From Frigidibacter sp. ROC022 (GTDB lineage: Bacteria > Pseudomonadota > Alphaproteobacteria > Rhodobacterales > Rhodobacteraceae): a DNA stretch of 64,000 bases. Position numbers and translations under genes: made by a program. Below, in pieces: positions 36,293 to 46,667 of this stretch. The notes beneath the pieces were generated by a model that ran no database searches, had not been told where the DNA came from, and saw only the letters and a list, made by a program, of their open reading frames with translations. Position 1 is the first letter of the stretch, and every line of letters begins with the position of its first letter. The stretch lies in NCBI RefSeq assembly GCF_024723735.1, contig NZ_JANQDU010000003.1, positions 310,001-374,000 on the forward strand, read 5' to 3'.

Positions 36293-36775
36293 ATGACCGA
36301 GATCCCGCCGTCCGAGCATTCCTCCGGCCTGCAGCCCGGCCAGCTGCTGGCGCGGGGCACCTGTCGCCATCTGATCGGGCATGGCTTCGCCACGGTCGAG
36401 GAACTGGTCCCGGCGCCGGGCCTGCGGGTCGATGTGATGGCCCTGGGGGCGAAGGGCGAGATCTGGGTGGTCGAGTGCAAGTCCTCGCGTGCCGATTTCC
36501 AGTCCGATCAGAAATGGCAGAACTATCTGCCCTTTTGCGACCGGTTCTTCTGGGCGGTGAGTGCCGATTTTCCGCTCGAGCTGCTGCCCGAGGAAACCGG
36601 CCTGATCATTGCCGATGGTTACGACGCCGAAATCCTGCGGGTCGGACCGGAAACCAGGCTTGCCGGTGCGCGGCGCAAGGTGATGACACGCAAATTCGCC
36701 CGCCATGCGGCGTTGCGCCTGCAGGCGCTTCGAGACCCCGGGGTCACCGCCGCGGGGCTTTCCCCGGCGGTTTAG
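36293..36775 (+). CDS. mmcB: MmcB family DNA repair protein
   Basis: 160 residues. The PD-(D/E)xK-like core is visible: LRVDVMAL, then IWVVECKSSRADFQSD with the E-x-K pair, then WQNYLPFCDRFFWAVSADFP. MmcB is an alphaproteobacterial mitomycin C-resistance protein. The start ATG follows a gap without a strong ribosome-binding site. Its last 32 bp overlap the convergent DUF6324-like gene. Confidence 0.85.
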   Translation: MTEIPPSEHSSGLQPGQLLARGTCRHLIGHGFATVEELVPAPGLRVDVMALGAKGEIWVVECKSSRADFQSDQKWQNYLPFCDRFFWAVSADFPLELLPEETGLIIADGYDAEILRVGPETRLAGARRKVMTRKFARHAALRLQALRDPGVTAAGLSPAV

Positions 36776-37010
36776 CGCCGGGTTTCGGAGCTTTCGGCTT
36801 CTTGCCCTTCTGCCGCTCGGGTTTCGCCGCCATGACCCGCGCCTGTTGCGCGGCAAGGCGGATTTCCTCGGCGATTTCCTCGGCCTCTTCCGGTTCGAAG
36901 TCCAAGGGCAGATCAATGCCTTCGCCGGCGACGTAGAAGCGCACCATTCCCAGGGTGGTCGGTGCGATCTGAAGATCGGCGGCGATGTCGCTTTCCTTGT
37001 CGATGCCCAT
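36744..37010 (-). CDS. DUF6324-like small protein
   Basis: 88 residues: conserved N-terminal 60 (ADLQIAPTTLGMVRFYVAGE, then acidic EPEEAEEIAEEIRLAAQQAR) and a Lys/Pro-rich tail. Known only as an uncharacterised Rhodobacteraceae family. The gene overlaps the 3' end of mmcB by 32 bp on the opposite strand. Function unknown. Confidence 0.75.
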   Translation of the reverse strand: MGIDKESDIAADLQIAPTTLGMVRFYVAGEGIDLPLDFEPEEAEEIAEEIRLAAQQARVMAAKPERQKGKKPKAPKPGAKPPGKAPRR

Positions 37011-37123
37011 TGCGGTCCCCTCTGGTCGGCCCGGACTTAAGCCCGCGCCCGCGATCCCGCAAGCCGGAACACGCTTGACCTCGGCAATCGGGCGGTCAGT
37101 CTGGGGCCCGAAAGGGGCTAGCG

Positions 37124-37660
37124 ATGAACCCGCCCGAACCGACCCAGACCCCGGCCGCGCTTGACCCGTCGCAGGTGATCCTGCGACCCCTGCGCCCCGG
37201 CGATGCCGACTGGCTGATCGCTCAGCACGGCAGGCTCTATGCCCGTGACGAAGGCTTTGATGCCAGTTTCGAGCAGCTGGTGGCCGATATCGTGGCCGGG
37301 TTCCTGCGCGACCACGACCCGGCCCGCGAACGTGGCTGGATCGCCGAGGCAGGCGGCGAAAGGCTCGGTTCGATCTTCCTGGTCCGGGCCGAAACGGGGC
37401 AGCCGCCCGATACCGCCAAGCTGCGGCTCTTCCTCTTGCTGCCGCAGGCGCGCGGGCTGGGGCTGGGCCAGCGCCTGCACGATGCCTGTCTCGATTTCGC
37501 CCGTGGCGCCGGCTATCGGCGAATCGTGCTCTGGACCCATGAGAGCCACCGCGCCGCGACCCGGCTCTATGCCCGCAACGGCTGGACCATGACCGGCAGC
37601 CGGGCGACCCGGTCCTTCGGCCGCGACGTGGTCGAACAGGCCTGGTTCCGGCTGCTGTGA
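37124..37660 (+). CDS. GNAT acetyltransferase
   Basis: 178 residues. ILRPLRPGDADWLIAQHG at the N-terminus, acetyl-CoA loop LPQARGLGLGQRLHDACL and WTHESHRAATRLYARNGW. The sequence resembles the acetyltransferase half of MarR-GNAT fusion proteins, here without the MarR part. Substrate unknown. Confidence 0.85.
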   Translation: MNPPEPTQTPAALDPSQVILRPLRPGDADWLIAQHGRLYARDEGFDASFEQLVADIVAGFLRDHDPARERGWIAEAGGERLGSIFLVRAETGQPPDTAKLRLFLLLPQARGLGLGQRLHDACLDFARGAGYRRIVLWTHESHRAATRLYARNGWTMTGSRATRSFGRDVVEQAWFRLL

Positions 37661-37753
37661 CAAGGGGCGCGGGGCAAGGCGCGCGCCGGGGCTGCGGGAA
37701 GGCGGCAAAGAGGCTTGCACAACGCCGCTGCCGGGGTTAAGTCCCCGAACCGT

Positions 37754-37830
37754 GCCGCCTTAGCTCAGTTGGTTAGAGCGCTGGATTGTGGATCCAGAGG
37801 TCCCCCGTTCGAGCCGGGGAGGCGGTACCA
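37754..37830 (+). tRNA. tRNA-His (anticodon GTG)
   Basis: 77 nt including an encoded CCA. Acceptor GCCGCCT/AGGCGGT with a G1-U72 pair, D arm GCTCAGTTGGTTAGAGC, anticodon stem CTGGA/TCCAG around loop TTGTGGA (anticodon GTG), TTCGAGC in the T loop. Base 73 is A and base -1 is T, so the usual G-1:C73 identity pair is absent. Weak promoter elements TTGCAC (37715) and TAAGTC (37738) lie 17 bp apart upstream. Confidence 0.97.
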
Positions 37831-37872
37831 CCCCCAGGCCCCCGTTTTCGTGATGTCCGGCGCTGCCGCGCC

Positions 37873-38214
37873 TCACTCGTCGGTCAGCCGGGCACGCTGG
37901 CGCAGCTTGCCGCTCTCGGCGTCATAGACGAGCACCTCGTCGCCCTCGGTCAGCACCAGCACGAATCCCTCGCCCAGCGTCACCGCCCGGGCTTTGACAC
38001 CCTCGGGCAGGGCGATGCTCTCGGGCAGCAGACGCGGGGTCGGACCGGGGCCCTGGTTCAACCGCCAGATCATCAACCCGATGATCACCACGATTCCGAC
38101 GATCATCACCGTGGTCAGCAGGGTGACAAGCCAGCGCAGAAGCCGTAGGTTCCGCGCCGTTGCGGCATCCTCCGCAGTTTCCGCCGTTTCGGCACGTTCT
38201 GGGGTTTCGTTCAT
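37873..38214 (-). CDS. DUF6476-like membrane protein
   Basis: 113 residues from the ATG at 38214. Acidic N-terminus (ERAETAETAEDAA), one membrane helix (about 30-52), then a periplasmic beta-rich domain (VTLGEGFVLVLTEGDEVLVYD). An uncharacterised Rhodobacteraceae family. Its start codon shares the palindrome CATG with the start of the divergent pseudouridine synthase gene. Confidence 0.8.
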   Translation of the reverse strand: MNETPERAETAETAEDAATARNLRLLRWLVTLLTTVMIVGIVVIIGLMIWRLNQGPGPTPRLLPESIALPEGVKARAVTLGEGFVLVLTEGDEVLVYDAESGKLRQRARLTDE

Positions 38215-39232
38215 GTCCCGCACCCTGATCCGGGTCACCATCGAAGCCGATCCGCCCGATAGGCTTGATAAGGCACTGGCCCGCGACGTGCCAGAGGAAG
38301 CGGCGCTGTCGCGGTCGCGTCTGGTGCGGATGCTGGCCGAGGGCGCGATCAGCCGCGATGGCGTGGTCGTGTCCGACCCCAAGGCGAGGGTCGCCGAGGG
38401 CGAGACCTTTCTGATCAGCGTCGAGGAGCCGGACGATCCCGACACGCGGCCCGAGGATATTCCGCTGTCGGTGGTCTACGAGGATGACGAACTGATCGTC
38501 ATCGACAAGCCCGCCGGCATGGTCGTGCATCCGGCGCCGGGCACCCCGGGCGGCACCATGGTCAATGCCCTGCTGCATCATTTCGGCGGCAACCTGTCGG
38601 GGGTGGGGGGCGAGAAGCGCCCCGGCATCGTGCACCGGATCGACAAGGATACCACCGGCCTGCTGGTGGCTGCGAAATCCGACCGGGCGCATCACGCGTT
38701 GGCGGCGCAGTTCGAGAAGCACAGCGCCACCCGTGCCTATCTGGCGATCTGCCACGGGGTGCCCGATCCGGGCGACCCGAGGCTGCGCGGGTTGCGCGGT
38801 GTCAGCTTCGAGGGTGGCAACGTCCTGAAGATCACCACCCATCTGGTCCGGCACAAGACCGACCGCCAGCGTCAGGCAGTGCTGTTCCACGGGGGCCGCC
38901 ACGCGGTGACGCGGGTCCGCACGGTCGAGGCTTTCGGCGGCCAGGTCGCGCTGACCGAATGCCGGCTGGAGACCGGCCGCACCCATCAGATCCGGGTCCA
39001 CATGGCCTATGCCGGCCATGCGCTGGTCGGTGACCAGACCTATGGCGGCCGGCGTCGGGTGCGTGGGGCTCTTCCCGGGTCCGAGGCGGTCATGGCCTTC
39101 CCGCGCCAGGCGCTGCACGCCGCGCTTCTGGGTTTCGATCACCCGGTTTCGGGCGAGAGGATGGAGTTCGAGGCGCCGCTGCCCGCCGACATGGCGGGGC
39201 TGCTGGAGGCGTTGCGGGGAAAAACCGATTAA
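38213..39232 (+). CDS. rluD: RluA/RluD-family pseudouridine synthase
   Basis: 339 residues from the ATG at 38213. N-terminal S4 domain (RLDKALARDV, SRSRLVRMLAEGAIS), catalytic core with IVHRIDKDTTGLL containing the catalytic Asp, and TGRTHQIRVHMAYAGHALVGD at the C-terminus. This layout is RluD-like (23S rRNA pseudouridines in helix 69), though RluC-type specificity is not excluded. The upstream part of the open frame is antisense to the DUF6476-like gene and is not used. Confidence 0.9.
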   Translation: MSRTLIRVTIEADPPDRLDKALARDVPEEAALSRSRLVRMLAEGAISRDGVVVSDPKARVAEGETFLISVEEPDDPDTRPEDIPLSVVYEDDELIVIDKPAGMVVHPAPGTPGGTMVNALLHHFGGNLSGVGGEKRPGIVHRIDKDTTGLLVAAKSDRAHHALAAQFEKHSATRAYLAICHGVPDPGDPRLRGLRGVSFEGGNVLKITTHLVRHKTDRQRQAVLFHGGRHAVTRVRTVEAFGGQVALTECRLETGRTHQIRVHMAYAGHALVGDQTYGGRRRVRGALPGSEAVMAFPRQALHAALLGFDHPVSGERMEFEAPLPADMAGLLEALRGKTD

Positions 39233-39238
39233 TTTTCC

Positions 39239-39265
39239 CTACCGGTCTTGAAATCCTACCGGTAG
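39239..39265. promoter_or_regulatory. repeated CTACCGGT operator over the HxlR promoter
   Basis: CTACCGGT at 39239-39246 recurs 17 bp on as the perfect palindrome CTACCGGTAG at 39256-39265. A candidate -35 TTGAAA (39248-39253) lies between them and a weak -10 CATATC follows after 18 bp, so a bound protein would cover the promoter. Autorepression by the HxlR product just downstream is the obvious model. Confidence 0.6.
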
Positions 39266-39286
39266 CATTCCCATATCGGTGTGGAG

Positions 39287-39790
39287 ATGGCTGAAAACCG
39301 TAAATCCATGCATCCCGTCCACCGGTCGAATTGCCCGATCAACCTCGCCGTCGAGGTTCTCGGCGACCGCTGGACGTTGCTTGTGCTGCGCGATCTGATG
39401 TTTTCCGATCGGCGCCATTTCCGTGCCCTTCTGGAAGGCTCGGTCGAGGGGATTTCGCCCTCGGTTCTGTCGGATCGCCTGCATTCGCTGGTGGCGAGCG
39501 GGCTTCTGGTTCGCGAAAGCTGCGAGGAGCACCGGCAGAAGGCGATGTTCCGCCTGACCCCGGCCGGGGCCGATCTGGTTCCGGTGATCGCGGCCCTGGG
39601 CGCCTGGGCGGCCAAGCATTGTGATCCCGATCCGGAACTCTGCGATGCCACGATGGCGCTGGAGCAGGGCGGCGAAGAGGCCTTCTACGCCTTCAAGGAA
39701 CGTCTGCTGGCCGAGGCATCGGCGCCGCAGGCCGCTCCTGCCGAGGCGGAAAAGATGACAAAGGCTGACACAGATGTCCCAACTGCGTGA
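39287..39790 (+). CDS. HxlR family transcriptional regulator
   Basis: 167 residues from the ATG at 39287 (GTG at 39281 is an alternative). The winged-HTH signature is CPINLAVEVLGDRWTLLVLRDL, as separate segments CPINLAVEVLGDRW and TLLVLRDLMF, followed by GISPSVLSDRLHSLVASGLL and an Ala/Glu-rich tail. HxlR proteins usually bind palindromes as dimers; a repeated CTACCGGT sits directly upstream. Confidence 0.9.
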   Translation: MAENRKSMHPVHRSNCPINLAVEVLGDRWTLLVLRDLMFSDRRHFRALLEGSVEGISPSVLSDRLHSLVASGLLVRESCEEHRQKAMFRLTPAGADLVPVIAALGAWAAKHCDPDPELCDATMALEQGGEEAFYAFKERLLAEASAPQAAPAEAEKMTKADTDVPTA

Positions 39791-39932
39791 CAACAACGGA
39801 ACGTTATTGGCATCTGCGCCGGAACCGGCGTCACGCTGCGTATGAGAGGAACAACTGCCGCGCGGACTTGACAGCGCGGCCCCGCACGACCACTTGGAAG
39901 TTAATAGGCTTAACATAGGAATGAGGGACAGG

Positions 39933-40835
39933 ATGGCGAGCTACGCAAATCTCCCGGCACCGTCCCCTGAACAGGGGCTCAACCGTTACCTTCAGGAAAT
40001 CCGGAAGTTTCCGCTTCTGGAACCGGAGGAAGAATACATGCTGGCCAAGCGATGGGTCGATCACGAGGACCCGGACGCGGCGCACAAGCTGGTCACGTCG
40101 CATCTGCGGCTCGCCGCCAAGATCGCGATGGGCTATCGCGGCTATGGCCTGCCGCAGGCCGAGGTCATTTCCGAGGCCAACGTGGGCCTGATGCAGGCGG
40201 TCAAGCGCTTTGACCCCGAGCGCGGATTCCGTCTGGCGACCTATGCGATGTGGTGGATCCGGGCCTCGATCCAGGAATACATCCTGCGCTCGTGGTCGCT
40301 GGTGAAGCTGGGCACCACCACCGCCCAGAAGAAGCTGTTCTTCAACCTGCGCAAGGCCAAGAACCGGATCGGTGCGCTGGAAGAAGGCGACATGCGACCC
40401 GAGAACGTCGCCCGGATCGCGCATGACCTGAGCGTGACCGAGGACGAGGTGATCTCGATGAACCGCCGCCTGGCGGGATCGGATTCCTCGCTCAACGCCA
40501 TGGTCGGCGGTGGCGGCGACGGCGACAGCTCGACCCAGTGGCAGGACTGGCTCGAGGACAAGGATGCCGATCAGGCCGGCGCCTACGAGGAAAAGGACGA
40601 GCTCGACACCCGGCGCGAACTGCTGGCCGAGGCGATGTCGGTTCTGAACGACCGCGAAAAGGACATCCTGATCCAGCGCCGCCTGCAGGACGAGCCGGTG
40701 ACCCTGGAAGACCTCTCGGGCGTCTATTCGGTCAGCCGCGAACGTATCCGGCAGATCGAGGTCCGCGCCTTCGAGAAGCTTCAGGAGAAGATGCGCGAGC
40801 TGGCGAAGGGCAAGGGGATGATGGTTCCGGCCTGA
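39933..40835 (+). CDS. rpoH: heat-shock sigma factor RpoH (sigma-32)
   Basis: 300 residues from the ATG at 39933, with GGGACAGG upstream. Region 2 has SHLRLAAKIAMGYRGYG and the RpoH box-like QKKLFFNLRK; region 2.4 RLATYAMWWIRASIQEYI; region 4.2 SVSRERIRQIEVRAFEKL. Directs heat-shock and, in this group, often oxidative-stress transcription. Many Rhodobacteraceae have a second copy; which paralogue this is cannot be told here. A strong terminator follows. Confidence 0.96.
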   Translation: MASYANLPAPSPEQGLNRYLQEIRKFPLLEPEEEYMLAKRWVDHEDPDAAHKLVTSHLRLAAKIAMGYRGYGLPQAEVISEANVGLMQAVKRFDPERGFRLATYAMWWIRASIQEYILRSWSLVKLGTTTAQKKLFFNLRKAKNRIGALEEGDMRPENVARIAHDLSVTEDEVISMNRRLAGSDSSLNAMVGGGGDGDSSTQWQDWLEDKDADQAGAYEEKDELDTRRELLAEAMSVLNDREKDILIQRRLQDEPVTLEDLSGVYSVSRERIRQIEVRAFEKLQEKMRELAKGKGMMVPA

Positions 40836-40872
40836 GCCGGTTGCCCGGTCTCTCTCGTCAAGACCTGGATGC

Positions 40873-40901
40873 GCCGCCCCCTCGGGGCGGCGTTTTTCTT
40901 G
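40873..40901 (+). terminator. intrinsic terminator after rpoH
   Basis: CGCCGCCCC, loop CTC, GGGGCGGCG: a perfect 9-bp stem followed directly by TTTTTCTT. Begins 38 bases after the rpoH stop. Confidence 0.92.
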
Positions 40902-41014
40902 CGGTCGTTCCGTGCCGCCGCCGGCCGGGGCGACGAATTGCCCGAAATGGTCGATCCGCTCTTGGCCCAACAATTCATTTGCCTATGATCGCCCGCGATC
41001 AAGGGAGAGAACAG

Positions 41015-41989
41015 ATGTCGAAACCCGTTCGCTGGGGCGTCTTGTCCGGCTCGAACTTCGCCGCCACCACCATGGCGCCGGCGATTCACGAGGCCGAAGG
41101 CGCCGTGCTCGATGCCGTGGCCACCGCCGATCCGGCAAAGGCGGCAAGGTTCCAGGCCTTCCATCCCGGCATTCGCGTGCTGCCCGATTATGACGGGCTG
41201 CTTGCCGATCCCGATATCGACGCAGTCTATGTGCCGCTGCCGAATTCGATGCATGTGGACTGGACCGAAAGGGCCCTGCGCGCCGGCAAGCATGTGCTGA
41301 CCGAGAAGCCGATCGCGGTGACGGCGGAAGAGATCGACCGGTTGATCGCGCTGCGCGACGAGACCGGGCTGCTTGCGGCCGAAGCCTTCATGATCGTCCA
41401 TCATCCGCAATGGCAGAAAGCCCGCGCGCTGCTCTCCGAGGGCGCGGTGGGCCGGCTGCGCCATGTCGATGCCGCCTTTTCGTTCTTCAACGACGATGCC
41501 GGCAACATCCGCAACCGCGCGGAGGTCGCGGGCGGCTCGCTGCGCGACATCGGCGTCTACACCATGGGCTCGGTCCGCTTCGCCACCGGCGAGGAGCCGG
41601 TCAGCGTCGAATGCAGCATCGACTGGGAGAAGGGCATCGACGCCACCGCCCATGTCGCGGCGCGGTTCCCGTCCTTCACCTATCGCTCGATGACCTCGAT
41701 GCGGATGTGTCCGCGGCAGGAGGTGATCTTTCACGGCACCGAGGCGTTGCTGCGGGTGCCGGCGCCGTTCAACGCGGCGGTGTTCGGCGAGGAACAGGTG
41801 ATCCTCGAACGCGCCGACAGGAGCATCGAACGGTTCCGCTTCCCCGGCACCAGGCAATACAAGCTGCAGGTCGAGGCCTTCTGCCGGACAGTCCGCGACG
41901 GTGCCGCCTATCCCTGGCGTCTCGAGGACGCGAAGGGCACCCAGGCGATGATGGACCGTGCCTACGCGGCGGCAGGCCCGGCCGGTTGA
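41015..41989 (+). CDS. Gfo/Idh/MocA family oxidoreductase
   Basis: 324 residues from the ATG at 41015; AAGGGAG upstream. Rossmann N-terminus WGVLSGSNFAATTMAPAI (a slightly altered GxGxxA/S loop) and the family motif LTEKPIAVT with catalytic-region Lys; the C-terminal domain starts near 125. NAD(P)-dependent oxidoreduction of a sugar or inositol derivative is likely; substrate unknown. No sugar transporter is adjacent. Confidence 0.88.
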   Translation: MSKPVRWGVLSGSNFAATTMAPAIHEAEGAVLDAVATADPAKAARFQAFHPGIRVLPDYDGLLADPDIDAVYVPLPNSMHVDWTERALRAGKHVLTEKPIAVTAEEIDRLIALRDETGLLAAEAFMIVHHPQWQKARALLSEGAVGRLRHVDAAFSFFNDDAGNIRNRAEVAGGSLRDIGVYTMGSVRFATGEEPVSVECSIDWEKGIDATAHVAARFPSFTYRSMTSMRMCPRQEVIFHGTEALLRVPAPFNAAVFGEEQVILERADRSIERFRFPGTRQYKLQVEAFCRTVRDGAAYPWRLEDAKGTQAMMDRAYAAAGPAG

Positions 41990-42054
41990 CAAGGATCAAG
42001 GCCGGGGCGGCGCGGCTCGCCCATCGTGGTGCCTGCCTGACAAGGAGCAACGCC

Positions 42055-42501
42055 ATGCAACAGGACCTGACCCTGATCATCATCGCCAACGAATCCGAGG
42101 CGGCCTTCTATTCCTCCGCCGGGCTCGGCAGGGGGCTGCATCGGCTCTCGGAGATATCCGCCGCCGACTTCGCCGACACCCACCGGGCCCATACAAAACC
42201 GATGGGCCGCGGAAAGGGCGGGCCGGCCGGAGAGACGCATGAATACGAGCCGAAGACCTCGGACCGCCGCCTGAGCCGCGAGAACTTCTCGCATCACGTC
42301 GCGGAGGCGGCCGAGGAAATCTGGGAGGCCGAGCCCTTCACCCGTCTCTTCGTCGTCGCCCCGCCGCGGATGCTGGGCGCGCTGCGCGACGATCTGCCGG
42401 GGTCGCTGACCCGCAACCTGGCGGGGGATCTCGACAAGGACCTCGTGAAGGTGCCGCTTCAGGACCTGCCGGAACACTTCAGGGGGCTGATCGTCCTGTA
42501 A
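42055..42501 (+). CDS. host attachment family protein
   Basis: 148 residues from the ATG at 42055 with AAGGAG upstream. LIIIANESEAAFY at the N-terminus and FTRLFVVAPPRMLGALRDDL near the middle are typical of the 'host attachment protein' family named after an Agrobacterium protein. A central Gly/Lys-rich segment is likely flexible. Cytosolic, and the family name is not a reliable guide to function. Confidence 0.8.
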   Translation: MQQDLTLIIIANESEAAFYSSAGLGRGLHRLSEISAADFADTHRAHTKPMGRGKGGPAGETHEYEPKTSDRRLSRENFSHHVAEAAEEIWEAEPFTRLFVVAPPRMLGALRDDLPGSLTRNLAGDLDKDLVKVPLQDLPEHFRGLIVL

Positions 42502-42677
42502 CCTGCCGGAAGCCGCCTGTTGCACTGGTTCACGCTCCGGCGCATCATGTATCACGGCGGTTTGACGCGGCGCGACATGGCTTTGAGTTGCCACTTGGGT
42601 GGTGCTGCGCGATCACTGTCGGGCACACAGCCGGGCTATGCGTTGCCCGACAGGCTAGTATTTCGAGGAGGTTCTCC

Positions 42678-44147
42678 GTGACATCTCAGGCACTCATCCG
42701 CCCAATTGACCGCACCGCGCCACTCAGGGCGCTCTGGCTACTCGCCGTGGCCACGGTGCTGGTCGTGGTGCAGGCCTTTTCCGTCCAGGCAAAGGGCGCA
42801 CCGGAAAGTTTTGCCGATCTGGCCGACAAGGTCAGCCCGGCAGTCGTCAACATCACCACATCCACCGTCGTCGCTTCGGTGGGCGGGCAGGGACCGATCG
42901 TCCCGGAAGGCTCGCCTTTCGAGGAGTTTTTCAGGGACTTTCTCGACCAGAACCCGCCGGGCGGCTCGCCGCGGCCCCGGGCACGGCGCAGCCAGGCGCT
43001 CGGCTCGGGCTTCGTGATTTCCGAAGACGGCTACATCGTCACCAACAACCACGTCATCGACGGCGCCGACGAGATCGAGATCGAGTTCTTCTCGGGCAAG
43101 CGCCTTGATGCCAAGGTGGTCGGCGTCGACAAGAACACCGATATCGCCCTGCTCAAGGTCAATGCCGACAAGCCGCTGGCGCATGTGTCCTTCGGCGACT
43201 CGGACAAGATGCGGGTCGGTGACTGGGTCATGGCGATGGGCAACCCGCTGGGCCAGGGCTTCTCGGTCTCGGCCGGGATCGTTTCGGCCCGCAACCGGGC
43301 GCTGTCCGGCAGCTATGACGACTTCCTGCAAACCGACGCCGCCATCAACCGGGGCAACTCGGGCGGTCCGCTGTTCAACATGGACGGCGAGGTGGTCGGT
43401 GTGAACACCGCGATCCTGTCGCCCAACGGCGGCTCGATCGGCATCGGTTTCTCGATGGCCTCGAACGTGGTCTCGAAAGTGGTCAGCCAGTTGCAGAAAT
43501 ACGGCGAAACCCGGCGCGGCTGGCTGGGTGTCCGGATCCAGGACGTGACCCCGGACGTGGCCGAGGCAATGGGTCTCGACTCGACCAAGGGCGCCCTGGT
43601 GACGGATGTGCCGGAAGGTCCGGCGCTGGCCGCCGGCATCAAGGCGGGCGACGTGATCCTGTCCTATGACGGTGCCGAAGTTGCCGATACCCGCGATCTG
43701 GTGCGCCGGGTGGGCGACAGCGATGTCGGCTCGGTGGTCCGGATGGTGGTCTATCGCAACGGCAAGACCGAAACCCTGATGGTCACCCTCGGCCGCCGTG
43801 AAGAGGCCGAAGGCGCGGTCCCGGCCTCGGCCCGCCCGGACGCGATCGTGGAAGGCGAGGAACTGGGCATGGACCTGACGCCGCTGACCGATGCGCTGCG
43901 CAGCGATCTGGGCCTCGACTCGAGCGTCGAGGGGCTGGTGGTCAGGAATGTCGCCGAAGGTTCGGAAGCGGCCGACAAGGGCATCGCCAAGGGCGATGTC
44001 ATCGCCGAGGCCGGTCAGCAGAAGGTGCAGACCCTGAAGGACCTGCAGGACCGGATCGCCGAGGCCAAGGACGCCGGGCGCAAGTCGCTGCTGCTGCTGG
44101 TCCGCCGCAACGGCGAGCCGCGCTTCGTGGCGCTGTCGGTCGGCTGA
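42678..44147 (+). CDS. Do-family periplasmic serine protease (DegP/DegQ)
   Basis: 489 residues from GTG at 42678, preceded by GAGGAGG; the frame upstream is not used. Signal peptide to about residue 39. Trypsin-like domain with catalytic His125 (TNNHVIDGA), Asp155 (KNTDIALLKV) and Ser228 (GNSGGPLF); two PDZ domains at about 285-370 and 395-485. It degrades or refolds misfolded envelope proteins. Followed by a terminator. Confidence 0.95.
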   Translation: MTSQALIRPIDRTAPLRALWLLAVATVLVVVQAFSVQAKGAPESFADLADKVSPAVVNITTSTVVASVGGQGPIVPEGSPFEEFFRDFLDQNPPGGSPRPRARRSQALGSGFVISEDGYIVTNNHVIDGADEIEIEFFSGKRLDAKVVGVDKNTDIALLKVNADKPLAHVSFGDSDKMRVGDWVMAMGNPLGQGFSVSAGIVSARNRALSGSYDDFLQTDAAINRGNSGGPLFNMDGEVVGVNTAILSPNGGSIGIGFSMASNVVSKVVSQLQKYGETRRGWLGVRIQDVTPDVAEAMGLDSTKGALVTDVPEGPALAAGIKAGDVILSYDGAEVADTRDLVRRVGDSDVGSVVRMVVYRNGKTETLMVTLGRREEAEGAVPASARPDAIVEGEELGMDLTPLTDALRSDLGLDSSVEGLVVRNVAEGSEAADKGIAKGDVIAEAGQQKVQTLKDLQDRIAEAKDAGRKSLLLLVRRNGEPRFVALSVG

Positions 44148-44171
44148 GCCGACAACGGAAAGATCGGAACG

Positions 44172-44194
44172 GGGCGCCTTCGGGCGCCCTTTTT
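44172..44194 (+). terminator. intrinsic terminator after the Do protease
   Basis: GGGCGCC, loop TTCG, GGCGCCC, then TTTTT. It starts 24 bases after the protease stop and lies between convergent genes. Confidence 0.9.
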
Positions 44195-44201
44195 CATGGG
44201 C

Positions 44202-45853
<1,652 letters not shown>

Positions 45854-45854
<1 letters not shown>

Positions 45855-46660
45855 TGCCCGGTCGGGCGGTCCGGACCACCGTTCTGGCCGCCGTCGCCGC
45901 GCTTGCCACCCTGGCCGTCCCCGCCGCCGCCTGCACCGTGGCGCAATGGGGGCTGACGGCCTATCCCGAAAGCGTCGTCCATGATGCCACGACCAGGGGC
46001 CACCCGGACCGCGCCTGGTTCGACGGGCCGGTCGATCGCTATCGGCACGGGGTCTTCGGCCGCGAGCACGAGCCGTCGCAGCTCTGGGTCTACGAGGTCG
46101 GCAACCATGGTCTTTGCGGCCATGTGCTGACACTCGATTCCGACCATGTCTTCGAGGATCTCGCCCCCCGTCTGGCCGATCTCGACGGCGACGGCAACAA
46201 CGAGATCATCGTGGTCCGCAGCCATCTGCGGAAGGGCGCGCAACTGGCGGTCTATCGCTGGACCGGGCGCGAGCTGGAGCTGGCGGCAGCCACCGGATAC
46301 ATCGGCCGGACGCACCGTTGGCTGGCCCCGCTGGCGGTGGGCGATCTCGATGGCGACGGCCTGCCCGAGCTGGCCTATGTCGACCGTCCGCATCTGGCCC
46401 GGGTGCTGCGGGTGGTGCGGATGCAGGGCGACAGGCTGGTTCCGGTGGCCCGCCTGGACGGCGTCACCAACCACAAGTTCGGGGCGGCAAGGATCGAAGG
46501 CGGCCTGCGGGACTGCGGTGCGGGGCCGGAACTGATCGCCGCGTCGGGCGACTGGACGGCCTTGCTGGCGATCCGGTTGACCGCAAAGGGGCTGACGCCG
46601 CGCAAGATCGCGGCCGAAACCGGCCCGGCGGCCTTCGCCCGCGCCCTGGCCTGCGAATAG
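45854..46660 (+). CDS. secreted FG-GAP/VCBS repeat protein
   Basis: 268 residues from the ATG at 45854 (TGATG overlap with the ferredoxin stop). Signal peptide to about residue 23. Two calcium-binding-like repeats, LADLDGDGNNEIIVV and VGDLDGDGLPELAYV, indicate a beta-propeller of FG-GAP/VCBS type. Probably periplasmic; role unknown. Coupling to a cytosolic ferredoxin is surprising and may only be positional. Confidence 0.82.
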
Positions 46661-46667
46661 GGCCGCC

